Source: Ascidia mentula
Taxonomy: Eukaryota; Chordata; Ascidiacea; Phlebobranchia; Ascidiidae
Direction of reading: 5' to 3'
NCBI GenBank assembly: GCA_947561715.1
Contig: OX387199.1
Span: 16,807,001 to 16,871,000, forward strand
Length of the DNA: 64,000 bases
Below are positions 11,395 to 23,815 of the stretch, one piece after another. Position numbers and translations under genes: made by a program. The notes under the pieces were generated by a model. It was not told the origin of the DNA, did not search any database, and saw only the letters and a program-made list of their open reading frames with translations. Every line of letters begins with the position of its first letter. Within the stretch, counting starts at the first letter, position 1.

Positions 11395-14126
11395 CTTACA
11401 TTCAGTATTTGGAAAATTGAAAGTGTTATTTCCAGACATTTTCAAAAAACATTTTGGTCTTGACGACTCTAATATCCTATTTAACTTGCAATGGTAAAAT
11501 CAAACACAAAAGTTATATTTAAAATGTCATCTCATCTTAATCTTACACATGACAAAGTAACATCTTGACGCCGGATCTAAGCTGTCCAAACCAACCAAAA
11601 AATAACGCACCATTTGGTTCGTGTGCACACTCCGCTTTGTGGTTCCCCTATTTCTATTGATGACTAGTCCTGCTCTTCGGAATTTGTGCATCATGAGTTA
11701 ATGTACGAGTGACGCGATGAGTTGCTTATACTGGTCGTCCAAGTAGCACGACATGCAACCCATGGACACTCTTATCATGTGTGAGTGTTGGAACGCATGG
11801 CACCAACTGATTCTCCTGGTTCCAGTGACCTCACTTCATTTTGCAAAATCCATCGAATGGCAGCAAACATTCGAGGGCGCCTTTTTCGTCCAAATAAACA
11901 AGCCATCGTTTGAGATGAAGATGAAATCTGACGGCGATGAAATATCTGGACGATCGTTTTGTAAATATGTTGATTTGTCGTTGGAAAGATTCCACGTGAC
12001 CAACACATGGGAAAAAACAATGGACTAAGGAAAATATATCCTTTAATCTTGAAAAAATCACTAAAAAAATTTAAAACACCTCCTCACAACCCCCTCTCTA
12101 ACGCCTTGTACATAAACTGTGTTTATTGTGCGTTATCATGGATTTTATGGATAGGTATGTTTTATTGCAAACAAGATGTTCTGAAATTCTTGCGAGACCC
12201 TTTTCTTCGTCAACGTTGCATTAAATATGCAGCGGCAACACTTTTGATATTTTGTTTGTAGTTTGTTTTTCTAACAACCAATTACTGTTAGTCACTCGAT
12301 GGCGACCAGTTCATTGCCATTGAAATTTTTTAACAGTAATACATTCAATCTTTTTCTAAAATTGATTTGTCAACTGCAGCAGCCCGCTGACTGCGAATAT
12401 TTTTTGTTATCGTTTTCAATAAACCTGGTGTTGTGAGGGTAAAAGTTCTGTATTCTTGAACTTGTGATTAAATCTTATATGAGTTACAAATACCAACCAT
12501 ACTTGATGAGGTTGTTGAGGATTAATAAGAAGTGCAGTTGTCATGAGGAAATTGATTGATTTTAATTTTTTGAAAATTTAAAATATTGATGTTGAATCTT
12601 AAGAGCATTTGCACGATTAACATACCACTTGCTGTCGAAAAACAGTATTTTAACATTATCGATCGAACACATTTATCACCGACAACTTTCCAATGGTGAA
12701 ACGGAACTGCATTAGCAGGGTCCTTACGCTTCGATGGACATACTGGCCGTATTCGCCGTTGTGCGACCGCTCGTTTTTGCTGGCACTGGTGAAAACTTTT
12801 TAGCTTAAATCCCAACCATCTCATATCCTGTGACTTAAGAAGTAAAAGCACAAATGTTTGGATTTGTAATCTGGCGACTCTTATAGGCGACACGGAATTC
12901 GATCAGCGATCACGTGCAGAGAACCATTTGTAACATGCGTCACAGAAACCAATACTTGTATTGCGTAATGTCTTCTGGGCAGCATTGAACAAGTGTAGTA
13001 TAATTCATTTGGTCTGCAGTATCGCATACACATTTACAAGCCAGTTACCATAGGCATTGGATATTTCGCAAGTTTCGACCCAAGTGTAAACATAATCCCA
13101 TAATGTGACCCAAATGATTTATCCATCAAATGTTCTTCATTCAACATCCTGTTTTGTTAGATAAAATGTTCTCCTATGCTTATGTCACACCACACATTTG
13201 TTCTTATGTTACAAACCCAAGTGATGTATAACGTGACTAAACCAACCAATAAGCTTCCGGTAGTCCAAGTATTGATAGTGATGTGGGCCTGTCATTGGGC
13301 TCTTTGCATTCGGCTCAACTCTACTCTATTCGGAGTCATCGTTCTATCTTTGATCTTCTATTCGGTGGCAAGACACTGCTATTATTACTGAGACTCTACA
13401 AGCTATTCGTCGCCTAGGGATTTATTCCAACAGCCTGATAATAAACTGTTTATTCGGATTGTTCGGTTTGCTGGTGAGGAAGTTTAATCACATTTAACCG
13501 AAACACAGAGTATGGCTTCGCATGGTCTCAATGAAACAAAAAGAGGTGAAACCAAACTCATTAGTTGACTGGTGATGGTGGAATGCTCACAAAGTAACAG
13601 TTAGGAAAGTAGGTGAATAGTTGTGTGGTTGCACCTGATACACATCAGACCGTGGAGGGTCATACCAATTAATGCATTGAGCGCAAGAGAAAGTTCCAAT
13701 GCATGTTTATGTGAATGTCGCAGAAATTTAGGAATTAGTGTTTGCATTTGTATGTGTTTAAAGACTAGAACCGTTGGTCTGAATTTGTAAATCTTCCCTG
13801 TACCGACGCTCAGTCAGTCATTGCCTTTCCAATGATGTTAATTGTCTTGGTTTAGTTGGTTATTATGAGCATTGTGTTGTTTGCCTCTCATATATTTGTA
13901 ATTATACATTTATTTCCTCGCAAAACTTGTGTGGTAATTTGAAAAATAACAAACCAAGTATGAATTGTCAACTGTGGTTCATTGCCACAAATTAACGATT
14001 TTGTGATCGATTGACTGCCACGCAGCTACACAAAGTAGGATCGTTGTAAAAACAACAATAAATCAGGTGAAAATATGATTCTTGAAAAGATATTTACCTG
14101 AAGAGACCTTTCTTCGGAGCACAAAA
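11395..14126. other. Intergenic stretch without recognised genes
   Basis: Open frames of 70-120 codons occur (for example 11753-12028 plus and 12522-12893 minus), but they have no signal peptide, domain or splice context and are partly antisense to each other. I see no repeat copy shared with the rest of the window. Confidence 0.4.
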
Positions 14127-14710
14127 TGAAACCATGGTGGGAATCTCTTTGTTCCTACTCGCTAGCTTTGTTGGCAACGGCGACTGAATTGCTTTTTCAT
14201 GAAATGCCGTCACCTGTGTTTCGAACAATTTAAATACAAGCATTCAGTTTGGTCAGTCGGTTGCATTGTTTGTGAATAGAGTGTGTACAGCATGCAAACA
14301 AAAGAGTTTGAATTATTTAATGGATTAGACAGAAGCACAATACAAACATTTGATTTAGCAAATTCGAGAAATGGATCTGATACAACCAAATAGGAAAAGG
14401 AAGACCGTTTCCGATGCTGACAAACAAAACGAAAAGTGTTTCTAATCATTCGGGAAAATCGAAAAATTCGAAACAACTTATCCCAAAACAAAACAAACAC
14501 GCAATCAGCAAAAAAATTGACTTATCAAAACTGAAATCAACTTCAAATGTGTATTTTTGGAGAAATATTTTCTCATTACTCATTTGCTTTATCTGGGTAG
14601 GGTACTTAGCAGTGTTATTAATTAATCAAAGGATAATCTTTTTCTGCAAATGCCAGAACCACAAAATTTGTTGCAGTTACACAAAACCCCATATAATTCT
14701 TATGTGAATA
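14127..14710 (+). pseudogene. LRRC8-like channel pseudogene
   Basis: From ATG 14127 the peptide starts MKPWWESL and continues through a first-helix-like stretch, as in the intact genes at 31649 and 41258, but hits TAA after 35 codons. A second open block at about 14565-14700 encodes LLICFIWVGYLAVLLIN followed by paired cysteines (CKCQNHKICC), corresponding to the third helix and second extracellular loop of the family. The piece between keeps only linker-like sequence; the second helix and the C-terminal part are not recognisable. Clearly a dead copy. Confidence 0.75.
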
Positions 14711-14943
14711 TGAAAATTAATACGGATGACGGAAAAAACGTTCTAAAATTGCAACCCAAACTCCAAAACCCCTGCGAAGCGAGTCATTTTATCGCAAATC
14801 GGAAACAATACATCATGCGGCGTGATCGCAAATGAACAGCAAAAAACTTATGTCGCGTTTATCGTCTCACATGTTGTTCATTGTTTTGTGAACAGCCTTT
14901 TTCTTATTGCTCTTCTGGCAAACTTTATTTTATTTACGTTTCT

Positions 14944-14982
14944 CAGCGTTTCGGCTTGTATGCAACAGCCTTCATCAGGAGG
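14944..14982 (-). ncRNA. Hammerhead ribozyme core (Penelope-like element type)
   Basis: On the minus strand the conserved core CTGATGA (14978-14972) is followed by a short stem II (GGCT pairing with AGCC) and then GAAAC (14952-14948). Minimal hammerheads of this kind are described in the repeats of Penelope-like retroelements, and the endonuclease tail of such an element lies just upstream on the same strand. Stem I and the cleavage site are not clearly defined by eye, so activity is not claimed. Confidence 0.65.
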
Positions 14983-15403
14983 AAGAATGTAAGTTTAACA
15001 AAGTGGACACATTTGAGGCACATAGACACAAAAAGGCTACAAAGGAAAGAAGAAGTGGAAAATCGAAAAAGGGCGAACACACCTGCACTGTATACTCAAC
15101 ATTAACCGCACTGTTTATCACGGTTTTTGGAGTGCGCGATGTCTTTCGGCATAATTTTCTAGCAATTCGGTACACCGGTGGAAACAGAGTTTGCTTTTTG
15201 TCATTGAGTGATGACGCATGTGTATTAATGTTCAATGACTCTAAAAACATCCTCTTATACCTATCAGTCTCGCGTTCCAAAATGATCGTTTCTGTGAAGT
15301 CCACCGCATGTCCTGATTCGGCCGCATGTTGAGAAAGAGCTGTTTTATCCTCATGGTTGTTTACGTCCCTTTGGTGCTCAGCCTTTTCTTTGTGAGGCAA
15401 TAA
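14944..15403 (-). mobile_element. Penelope-like retroelement, 3' fragment with GIY-YIG endonuclease C-terminus
   Basis: The minus-strand frame from 15400 encodes KTALSQHAAESGHAVDF, then ILERETDRYKRMFLES and LFPPVYR. This is the C-terminal half of the GIY-YIG endonuclease of Penelope-like elements, including the conserved Glu in FLES. Homology begins abruptly at about 15400, with no reverse transcriptase upstream, so the copy is 5'-truncated as retrocopies often are. About 180 bases beyond the conserved part lies the hammerhead core that marks the element's terminal repeat. Confidence 0.8.
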
Positions 15404-16149
15404 TTTTCAACAATTTTCGTGGGAAATTAGGGGCAGCTTCTCATAGAAAACAGCATGAAGTTTTTAATAAACTTTTGTAAAGTTTACTGTTACATATATA
15501 AAAAAATATGTAGTGCCTTTTGCACTATCGGTTACCAAGCAGTTCCGTTTGGCCATAGTGCGCTCCACAGTGGTTCGTCGTCTCTGTTGTTCGGTACCTA
15601 GTATAAGGTACCCTGCAGATCGACGTTGACCGAATGGTACCACAAAGTGGAGACTGGTGTGCCTGCTAGTGTGAAAGCTAGCACAGTGCCACTCAACAGC
15701 TGCACTGATGAGACCTTACAGGTCGAAACAGTGCGTGTACACACCCTTCAGTATAATCACAGCTCTATTCCGTTAGTACGCTTTATGAAATTGGGCTTGT
15801 CGCGTTTTTGCCGTTGATCATTGCCGCAGCATCGTTTATGTCGGCATCCGACGTCAAATGTCCGGCATCGGCCGAATAGGCGACCCTGTATCCGTTTGCT
15901 GTGCACTTAGTGCCTCTGTGCGCGGTCACTTTAAGGGGTGTGAATGACAAAAAATTAGTGATGTGTCAGCGTTTTTCCTGGTGATAAAATATATTTTTAG
16001 GCGGTTGAAAACCTTTATTGCGCGTGTCAAGAGTCGAACGTCGGCGATACAATCTACCGGCACTACGCATCCCTTTCCAGAAAAGGATATGGGGAAAATG
16101 GTCATCTCACACACAAAAATAACAAACAAACAAATAAACAATTATTGAC
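15404..16149. other. No recognised gene
   Basis: Sequence between the Penelope-like and gypsy fragments. It is somewhat richer in G and C than its surroundings from 15540 to 15920 and may be further retroelement debris, but I cannot identify a domain. Confidence 0.35.
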
Positions 16150-16615
16150 TCTTCGGGGGTCGCCCGCGTCCTGGTGGTTGGCAACAGATTAAGCCCAACC
16201 GCCCTGCAGAGAGCAACCCCCGAAGACCACGTTGAATACCTTCCTCTGCCATGTTTTTGGCTCAATCGGTCGTGGTGTGGCTGCGGAGGGATCACAAATG
16301 ACTGTTACACCTGAATCATTAATTGGTTAGTCTTCCAGCTTGAGACTAGAAACTGCCGTGCGGTGCACTTGCATTTCTGGATCTTGTTGCGCAGCTGCAA
16401 GCAATCTGCCCATGACAACATTAGGCAGTTACATATGCTCAATGGAATTACGAGAAAGGGCATCTGCAACGTGATTACACTTTACATTGATGTGCCTCAC
16501 ATCCGTGGTGAACTCCGAAATGGCACAAAGCTGGCGTTGTTGCTTTGCGGACCAAGGGGATTAGAGTTTGGTAAAAGCGAATGTTAAAGGTTTGTGATTG
16601 GTGTAGGCCAAAAAA
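16150..16615 (-). pseudogene. Ty3/gypsy pol remnant (RNase H end and start of integrase)
   Basis: On the minus strand: NHKPLTFAFTKL followed by a stop, then QQRQLCAISEFTTDVRHI and NHVADALSRNS, the end of a gypsy RNase H domain. After another stop come AVSSLKLED and, in frame, TPRPIEPKTWQRKVFNVVFG, the region before the integrase zinc finger. Several in-frame stops show it is dead. The motifs differ from those of the element at 2391-6380, so this is a different gypsy lineage. Confidence 0.8.
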
Positions 16616-19600
16616 AATAACAACAAATATTCAAAAAAAGTTTTTGTCCCATTAGAAATTTCCTCATGTACTTTTACATGTTGAAATAAGTCACCTTAAC
16701 TTCTTCTTACAATTACTCAACAGCTATTTTCTCATCAACTAATGTTTCCTCTAAATCTATGTACTACCAGTAGTGCTGAAGCCCGCGTAATAATGAGATA
16801 TTTTGCAGTCAAAGCCATGGACATGATCGAACTGCAGACAGTGAAATTTATGGCTGAGACGTGAGTTTAAACATGTAAGCGGTATTTTTTGTTACGAAGG
16901 CTTTGCGACTTGCGCAGACGATTATTACGACCAAATTATGATCTAACCATGGTCCTTCATGGTTTTATCGGTGCCCATGCCATTCAATTTTTTTGTCTGT
17001 TATTCATCGGCGTAGTTGTTTTTACGCAAAATACAAATGATTTGATTTTATTCATTTACGCAGGTCAGGCTTGTCTTGTGTTAAAATCAAATATTTACGA
17101 AGTTTCGCACGATCTGTAACTGGCAAATTTGCCAAATTTAGTTTAATTTTTTTAACACCTTGTAGTTATAAGTTCCAAAAAGGCGAATGGCTGCGTAATG
17201 CAGGCCATTTCCTTGCGTTTAAAACTTAATTCTGTTTACTTTGATTGACTGAAAGCTTGAGTTTAACCAGTTTCTAATTGAAAAATCACTTACTGAATAA
17301 AGGTTTAAAGAAAAAAACATGGGTTTTAGGGGACGGATTGATTTATAAGTTACCTAAAGATAAAAAGGTCCGGCTGGTAAACGCCACGGCTTACATCGTT
17401 GAATATAGAATATAGCTTTCTGGGGATTGGTAACACACGTCAAATCTAATTTTATCGCATCAGTGACGTAGTATCGTTGCAAATCTTTTGACTTCGAGCG
17501 TTAGCTAAGTCCGCCGAAATGTTCAAAGACCCGGTGTGGTTGTGTTGCCCTTTTTTGTAGCGCTGCCGGGTAGTATACATGGCTTCCGTGGCCTTCATTC
17601 TAAATAGGAAAAAAATGGGATGTCTTAAGCTGTGCCCCTGTTTATCCAAGCATTGTGTTTTACATGACGATAACGCTCGTTTTTATCTTTCTTTGCCTTT
17701 TCCTTTATCGCGCCTTGACCTGATGAGGGTTGATTGCATGAATACCAAAACGTCGATCTCGTTAGAAAACTTTTATCAGACTTTCTCGGTTGTCCAACAT
17801 TCATCATAAATATCACTATCATTTCTTTCAAAACGTCCCACGCTACGTCATAAGCGCCCCTGCAATTGAGTTTGTGGTGTGATCACGTCATTGCAATTTA
17901 GTGTGCGTAGTAAAACTTTGTTCTTACGCACACTCGGCCATGTTGCATTACTTCCGCAATTTCACAGCCGCAGTTCTAATGACCTGACAGTTGTCTACAG
18001 TTTGTCATAGTAATGTTAACAGCTGTCAATTTATCAAACTCATAACCAAAGGAAGTCAAAGGAAAGAGCTAAAGTGCAGTTCACAGACGAACTACGACCT
18101 TACAATTGTCACTCAGCTAACACTGCGGGTCATCATTGGAGTTTCGTAATTTTTGTGTATTCGCAAGTAAATTAACAAGTCGTTGTGACTATGTCACCAG
18201 ATCACGTGACAAGCCAAGTGACCACGTCCAACGCGGGATTTCAAAAAAACAAAAGTCATCGAAGCAAGATGGTAAAACCTATACCTTAGTATGTTGCCAC
18301 GACAACAATGCAATACTCAGCCAAATCAAAATTTACATTTGAGCAAGAAGAATAAATAACGTGAGAAAATGCGTTGTATAGTTTAAAATATCGATGAAGT
18401 CAACTGGCGTGGCAGCGTCCATTTCTAATTCCAAATATTTAAACCAGGGTCCTCAAGCACAGGGACCCAAATGGAAGCACAAAAGTAACTCGAGGTCTGC
18501 ACCATGACATCGTAACGAATTGTATTCCAGATTGTTTACAAACATACGTGCTGCCATATACAGGTTAATAAATGAAGAAATCAGCCATCGCTATCTTTGA
18601 AAAGTAACCTCATTAATTTTACACCTGACTTCAAAAGTGCTAGAAAAGTGCAGTAAAATAAAAAGGAACAACGAGATAGAACCATGTTGACTCGGCGATC
18701 GGACACTTATTTGTACCGAATTATACTTTAAAATGCTTAGGGGTCGCGAGTATGAGACCCATTGTTATAAACCAAGTAAACAAAGTTAAGAATATGTGTA
18801 TGCTGGGGGATTCGGACCATTCTTTTATTTGTACTCAATGAATCACGCATTTGGGATAAAGTTCAGAGACACAAAACTTTTTTTTTGGTTTCCGATATAC
18901 AGCATATAAAAAGCCACACCTTCTTTCATACTGGCGTGTGTTTGCTCTTTGTCAGGATGAAACAACGAACCTCAACCGGAGGAAAAATGCCGCAAGATAC
19001 TGAAGGATTGACAACATATTTGTGTCGATCAGGGAATGCTATACGGTATGGTGTCCGGGTCGCGATGCAACAGAATATAACATTTGTCTCAATTTATTTC
19101 TGTTTATAAGTTTGTGTGTGTTTGCATTTTCACTGCGATTTTGCTCTGTATGTTCTTAAGGCTGTGGACCAACGATTAAGTTTTATTTGTAAATATATAA
19201 AACATAACTTTTTAGACAAGAAAACCTACGAAAATTTAAAGCAATTTGCTTGCTACTGTAGTAAGTACGATAAAGAATTTTTTTGTAGCCCTGTACGTTA
19301 AACGCCTATGATTTCCAACAAAGTCCTTTACCCTCATACTCAGACGTTATTTTGTTATCATTCACGGTAAACGTCACAGGAGAGTCATTAAACGTCAACC
19401 GCGACCACGCAGTCTATGTTTCAACTTGCTTTGTGTAATTTGCGTCATCGTCAAGCAAGTATATAAATACTGTGCAGCTTGAAACTACATTCCCGTTTTG
19501 TACAGGTTTTGTTTGCAGCAAACAGAAGAACTAATATAAAGCATACACTTGTATATAGGAGGAAGAATATAATTTGCGCTAGTTTGTTGCTACTAATGTA

Positions 19601-20337
19601 TGCTATAGGCTGATGCAGTGGAAATGATTTCTTAAACGGACCTGCAACGTGACTATTCTTATTTAGATTTGAATCGAAATGGTTTCCTAACCAAAATAGT
19701 ACAATTCACATTGATTTATTTTGTGTAAAAAAATTAAATTAAGAAATAGAGGTAACTGTGTCATTGACTTTGATTTTGCTGTTCAACGCGTAACACCATT
19801 TAACATGAAAAACGGTTGAAAATTTGTTTTTGTTTGCAAAATAATTATAATTTTTACTCTTGTTCTGTCAGAGGGGGAGGTGGGACCTGTAGCATCAGAC
19901 AATCACCAAGAAATCCTAACAGAGTTTTTAACCTGGTGTATAGTTTGTCTGCATATGAATGAAATATTGTTTTTTTTACAGCGCTGCTAGAATTATATGT
20001 TACCAGACGACATCCGTCTTTTAATTTGAGACATACTGATGTTGCACAATGTCTCAGTACAAAATCCATGACAATTGTGTAAACTTTGCCGTTTTATTTC
20101 CAAACGTTTACAACAGGCAACATAATATTAGGTATAACAAGCAACATAATATTAGGGCCAGAGACATTTCCAACTTCAGTATTTTCTCAAAAGTATGATA
20201 AACAGAAAGGTAAAGTATTTTAAATACAAATTAAATAATGCAACTTTGTGTGATAAGCATGCAAGTTACTGCTGAATCAAAAAGTATGAAAAGATGCTGA
20301 AGAACAAAAAAGTAGTCGTCTCAAGAAAGTAAAGATA
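16616..20337. other. Long stretch without a recognised gene
   Basis: No domain-bearing frame is visible. Around 19200-19560 there is weak similarity to 24960-25330, including GTTTGCAGCAAACAG in both, and TATATAAATA at about 19460 in the first. This may be a duplicated 5' region of the cathepsin-like genes that follow, but the divergence is high. Confidence 0.35.
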
Positions 20338-23300
20338 AAAATGTGACGTTGGGTCTGGGTTTCTTTACAAAAACGAATGACAAAAAGGTATCCCAATTTA
20401 TTTCCTTTGTCGCAGAAAGATAGAATGGATTCGATGAATGGAATAAATTCAACAACTTTGACAAGAGTGAAACAGTTTGGAGCAAACTTTCAAACAGAAT
20501 GTGTTCATGTTCGAAACAAATATCATCCTGAAAATAAAGACTGGCGCGACAAAGACTTATGTGTGACGTCAGTTGACGATCAAGGGAAATTGCCCTCCTG
20601 CTGAGTATTTGTCGCAGTAAGTTTTTTAATTTTTAAAAGAAGGCGCCGATGATCCATGACGTCACTACCCGAACATAATATACGTTAAGTGACATCAATC
20701 ATATCGGCTCTACTTAACTGTGGAGCGAGGCCAACCACGCAAATTATCAAAGTAATGATGGTGTAGGCTTTGACGAAATGTCTTAAAAGTAAACCAGTCG
20801 TGTCTATTTCAAAAAATACGAGTGAATCAGTTATTAGTTTTCCATAATATAACTGCATATGTAAATATTTTAGGTGGCAGCCGTCGAAGCGCACAACAAA
20901 ATTATAAACGACAACTTTATTAAACTTTCAAAACAACAATTAATTGACGACCTACTTGGGGGTGATGGACGAGGTGATGTAGGATTGTTTTTTCAATATA
21001 TTTAAGATAAGGGATTGTGCACAGAGCAAGAATTTTCGTTCGTTGAAAAGGTACCGTTGCAGTTTATTGTAGCAACAAGCGTAGTAAATTTTTGCCACGT
21101 GGTCTATGACCCAATGGTTAAACAATAAAATGCAAAACATACAGCAATCCCTGCTTGTGAGTTTATCCCTAAATTGTTGTGTTTCAAGAAAACATGTTCC
21201 CAAACCCAAAGTTGAAATTTAAGGATGGAAATTGATTCCTTATGGAAACGAGAAAGAATTGGAAACAGTTGTTTTACAAGTTGGTCCGGTTGCTGCAAGT
21301 TTGTTGGTTTCAAACAAGATTGAATATCTATTTCTCGCAAACTACGAAGGTAACGCTTTGCTAATTATGTCAAGTGCTCCATTGTAACATCACATGCAAC
21401 TCAGATATTTTCTATGACTCTGGTAAATATGACGAGTCAAATGATAACTCTCTGTCGCACGCAGTGTTGGTTGTCGGATATGGAAGAGATTCTTCCAAAC
21501 AAGAAGGAGAAGACAAGTACTGGATTGTCAATGATAGGTACTAGAGTAGATGGTTCGCTATGTCCAACTTCCTTATTTTAATTTTGTATGATCAAACGAA
21601 ACAAACCAGCATCTGCATATCCTACCATGCTATGATAGATAATATTGTTGGTTGTTTCGTGTTTTTTTGCAGTTGGGGGATCGACGACGAAAAAAATCCT
21701 CATTCTGGATACAAAAAGATTGCAAGACATCGTGGAAACAACTGCAACATTGCTGGGAATGCGATGTACCCTACGGTATGAAAACATTTTACTGTATGGG
21801 GTGTTTCGTTTAATGATCAGTTTATAGCTTTGTTTATTTTCCAGGGCTGTGGACCAACTTGGGAAGCATGGAAAGAAATATACGGTAGTTTTATTGTCGA
21901 ACTTCGTAGGTAGCGTCACCACAAATAACCGCTACATGTCAGTATTCATTCATTGAAGAAAAATCGTACGTGGATAAAAAAGAGGAAGAACGACGGAAGG
22001 GAATTTGGGAGAAAAATAAGATGAAAGTTGCTGAACACAATAAGAAATATGTGAACGGAGAGTTTACCTTCAGTGTTTGTTTGACTCAAATCAGCGACCA
22101 GGCAAGAATTACCTCATTTTCTATCTTTTATATGACTTCTAATATAATATGAAATTGATTCAAACTTTAAACTTAAATTTTGTACTGAAAATGGTCTTCA
22201 AATTATATTTTGTTTATGGACAGTCTGCATTGATGAGACCAAATTGGTCGAAAACGTGTACACATCTGTATTGCAGCTCACTGATCATTATGGGCTTATT
22301 GCTTGTACATATTTGTCTTTAAAATACAAAAATACTTTAACAGAATAATGAAAACACCAATCGGATTAGTGGCGTGCATTTTGCGTCGGGCGATGTATCA
22401 GATGATAAGGAAATGGGCGTGGATGTTTGGGATGAGAGCGGGGTCAAGGATGAGGACGGAGGAAGCTGCGAACGTGAGAATGAGAATCTCGGAGAATACG
22501 AGGATGAAGGATTGGGAAAGAGACAGGGACAGGGAATAAAACATGGACACAGACGTGGGCGGAGACCGAGCCGGGGTCTGGGACAGGGTCGAGGACAGGA
22601 AAATGGAGGAGGATCTCAGCAGGATCGGGGAGTGGAGAGGAAGATTCCTATAAATAAAGACTGGAGTGATGAAGGTTGCGTGACGCGTGTAAAAGATCAA
22701 AGACCTTTGCCTGCGTGTTGGATATGCAGTGCGGTAGGTACCAATGTGAGTTTGCAATATTTTTAAGTATTTTTATCCTTTTATGTTTATGTGATTGTAG
22801 GTTGGAGCGATTGAATCACATATATGTATTCACACAAATTAACTCATTGAACTCTCTGAACAGCAAGTGGTTGATTTCCATCCTAAAGGTGAAAAAACGT
22901 CATTTCCAAAAAACACATATAAGTTGATCAAGAAAATGGGCATTACTAGCTCTGATCAATATCCTTATGTTGGAATGGTGAGATTTATGCTTCTCACAAA
23001 TAAATCTATGTTTTGAAAGGTGACAAATTTGTATTGAGCAAAGATTATTGCGTCTTACCGACTCGCAAATTTTTGTTTTCATTAAAAATAAATCAAACTT
23101 ACTGCAATGACACAATATATAGTGCTTAATTATTGTAACATTTGCGTCACACGAAGGCGGGTTTAACAAATCTTTACAAGTATTGCAGAAACAAGATTGT
23201 AAAATGATCAGTGGAAATAAAACGATTGTTGCCACAATCAAAGGAATGGAAACGATTGAGATTGGAAATGGGAATGAATTAGAGAGAATTGTTGGCACAG

Positions 23301-23815
23301 TAGGACCTGTCTCGGTTTGCTTCATGAGCTCCAACAAATGGGGATACCAACATACCAAGTTTAACAGTACCGCTTTGCGGAATGAAATCTTTCATTATTC
23401 CCATTTAAACTTTTTAATTTTTAGCAATATTTTGTGACGACGAATGGCAAGACGCTCAAAAAGCTTATGAATTTCTAAACACTCTTGATGCTAAATCTCA
23501 AGAAGCTTTTATAAAAATATATCCAAATCTTATGTTCCATTCAGTGTTGGTTGTGGGTTATAGGGAGAAGTTTTGGATAAACAAAGACAGGTATAACCTC
23601 AAACAGAAAAACATTATCTCAAACTATAGTATCATTTAAACCTGCATAGTAATGTATTTGTTTGCAGTGCTGGCAGTTTTGACGATGGAAAGAAATCAGG
23701 TTACAAGAAAATAGCCAAGCATCGAAATAACAACTGCTTCATTGCCGGGAACGCCACCTATCCTGTAGGTGTCGAATTGGTAAAACCAGCAGAATCAAAA
23801 GTTTTTTGTACTTAA
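20338..23815 (+). pseudogene. Concatenated cathepsin-like gene: C1A peptidase joined to a second I29 propeptide plus C1A peptidase
   Basis: Exons, first peptidase: to 20616, 20874-about 21048, about 21222-21349, 21405-21537, 21673-21775. They give DQGKLPSC (active-site Cys), KLSKQQLID, VGPVAASLLV and SHAVLVVGYG (active-site His), ending NAMYPT. Instead of stopping, exon 21845-21884 joins in frame to start an I29 propeptide (PTWEAWKEIY), continued at 21959 with EEERRKGIWEKNKMKVAEHN. A Gly/Arg-rich linker leads to the second peptidase: exons to 22733, 22801-22977, 23189-23366, 23425-23590, 23668-23815 (DQRPLPACW, SVLVVGY, stop TAA). In-frame stops at 20602 (right after the active-site Cys), 21003 and 22840 point to decay. 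Papain disulfide cysteines are lost, and the active-site Asn position reads Asp in both domains. Confidence 0.75.

Noticed and set aside
12522-12893. 124-codon minus-strand frame
   Set aside because: No signal peptide, recognisable motif or neighbouring exon; composition is that of non-coding flank.
16787-17119. Exon-like stretch before GTGAGT at 16861 and a hydrophobic frame after it
   Set aside because: I could not link either to a family, and the acceptor and frame are ambiguous.
22336-22539. Arg/Met-rich frame overlapping the linker
   Set aside because: Shadow frame of the linker that runs in frame into the peptidase start.
22398-22757. Long minus-strand frame rich in Ser and Leu
   Set aside because: It is the antisense of the Gly/Arg/Glu-rich linker of the cathepsin-like gene, whose composition keeps the other strand open.
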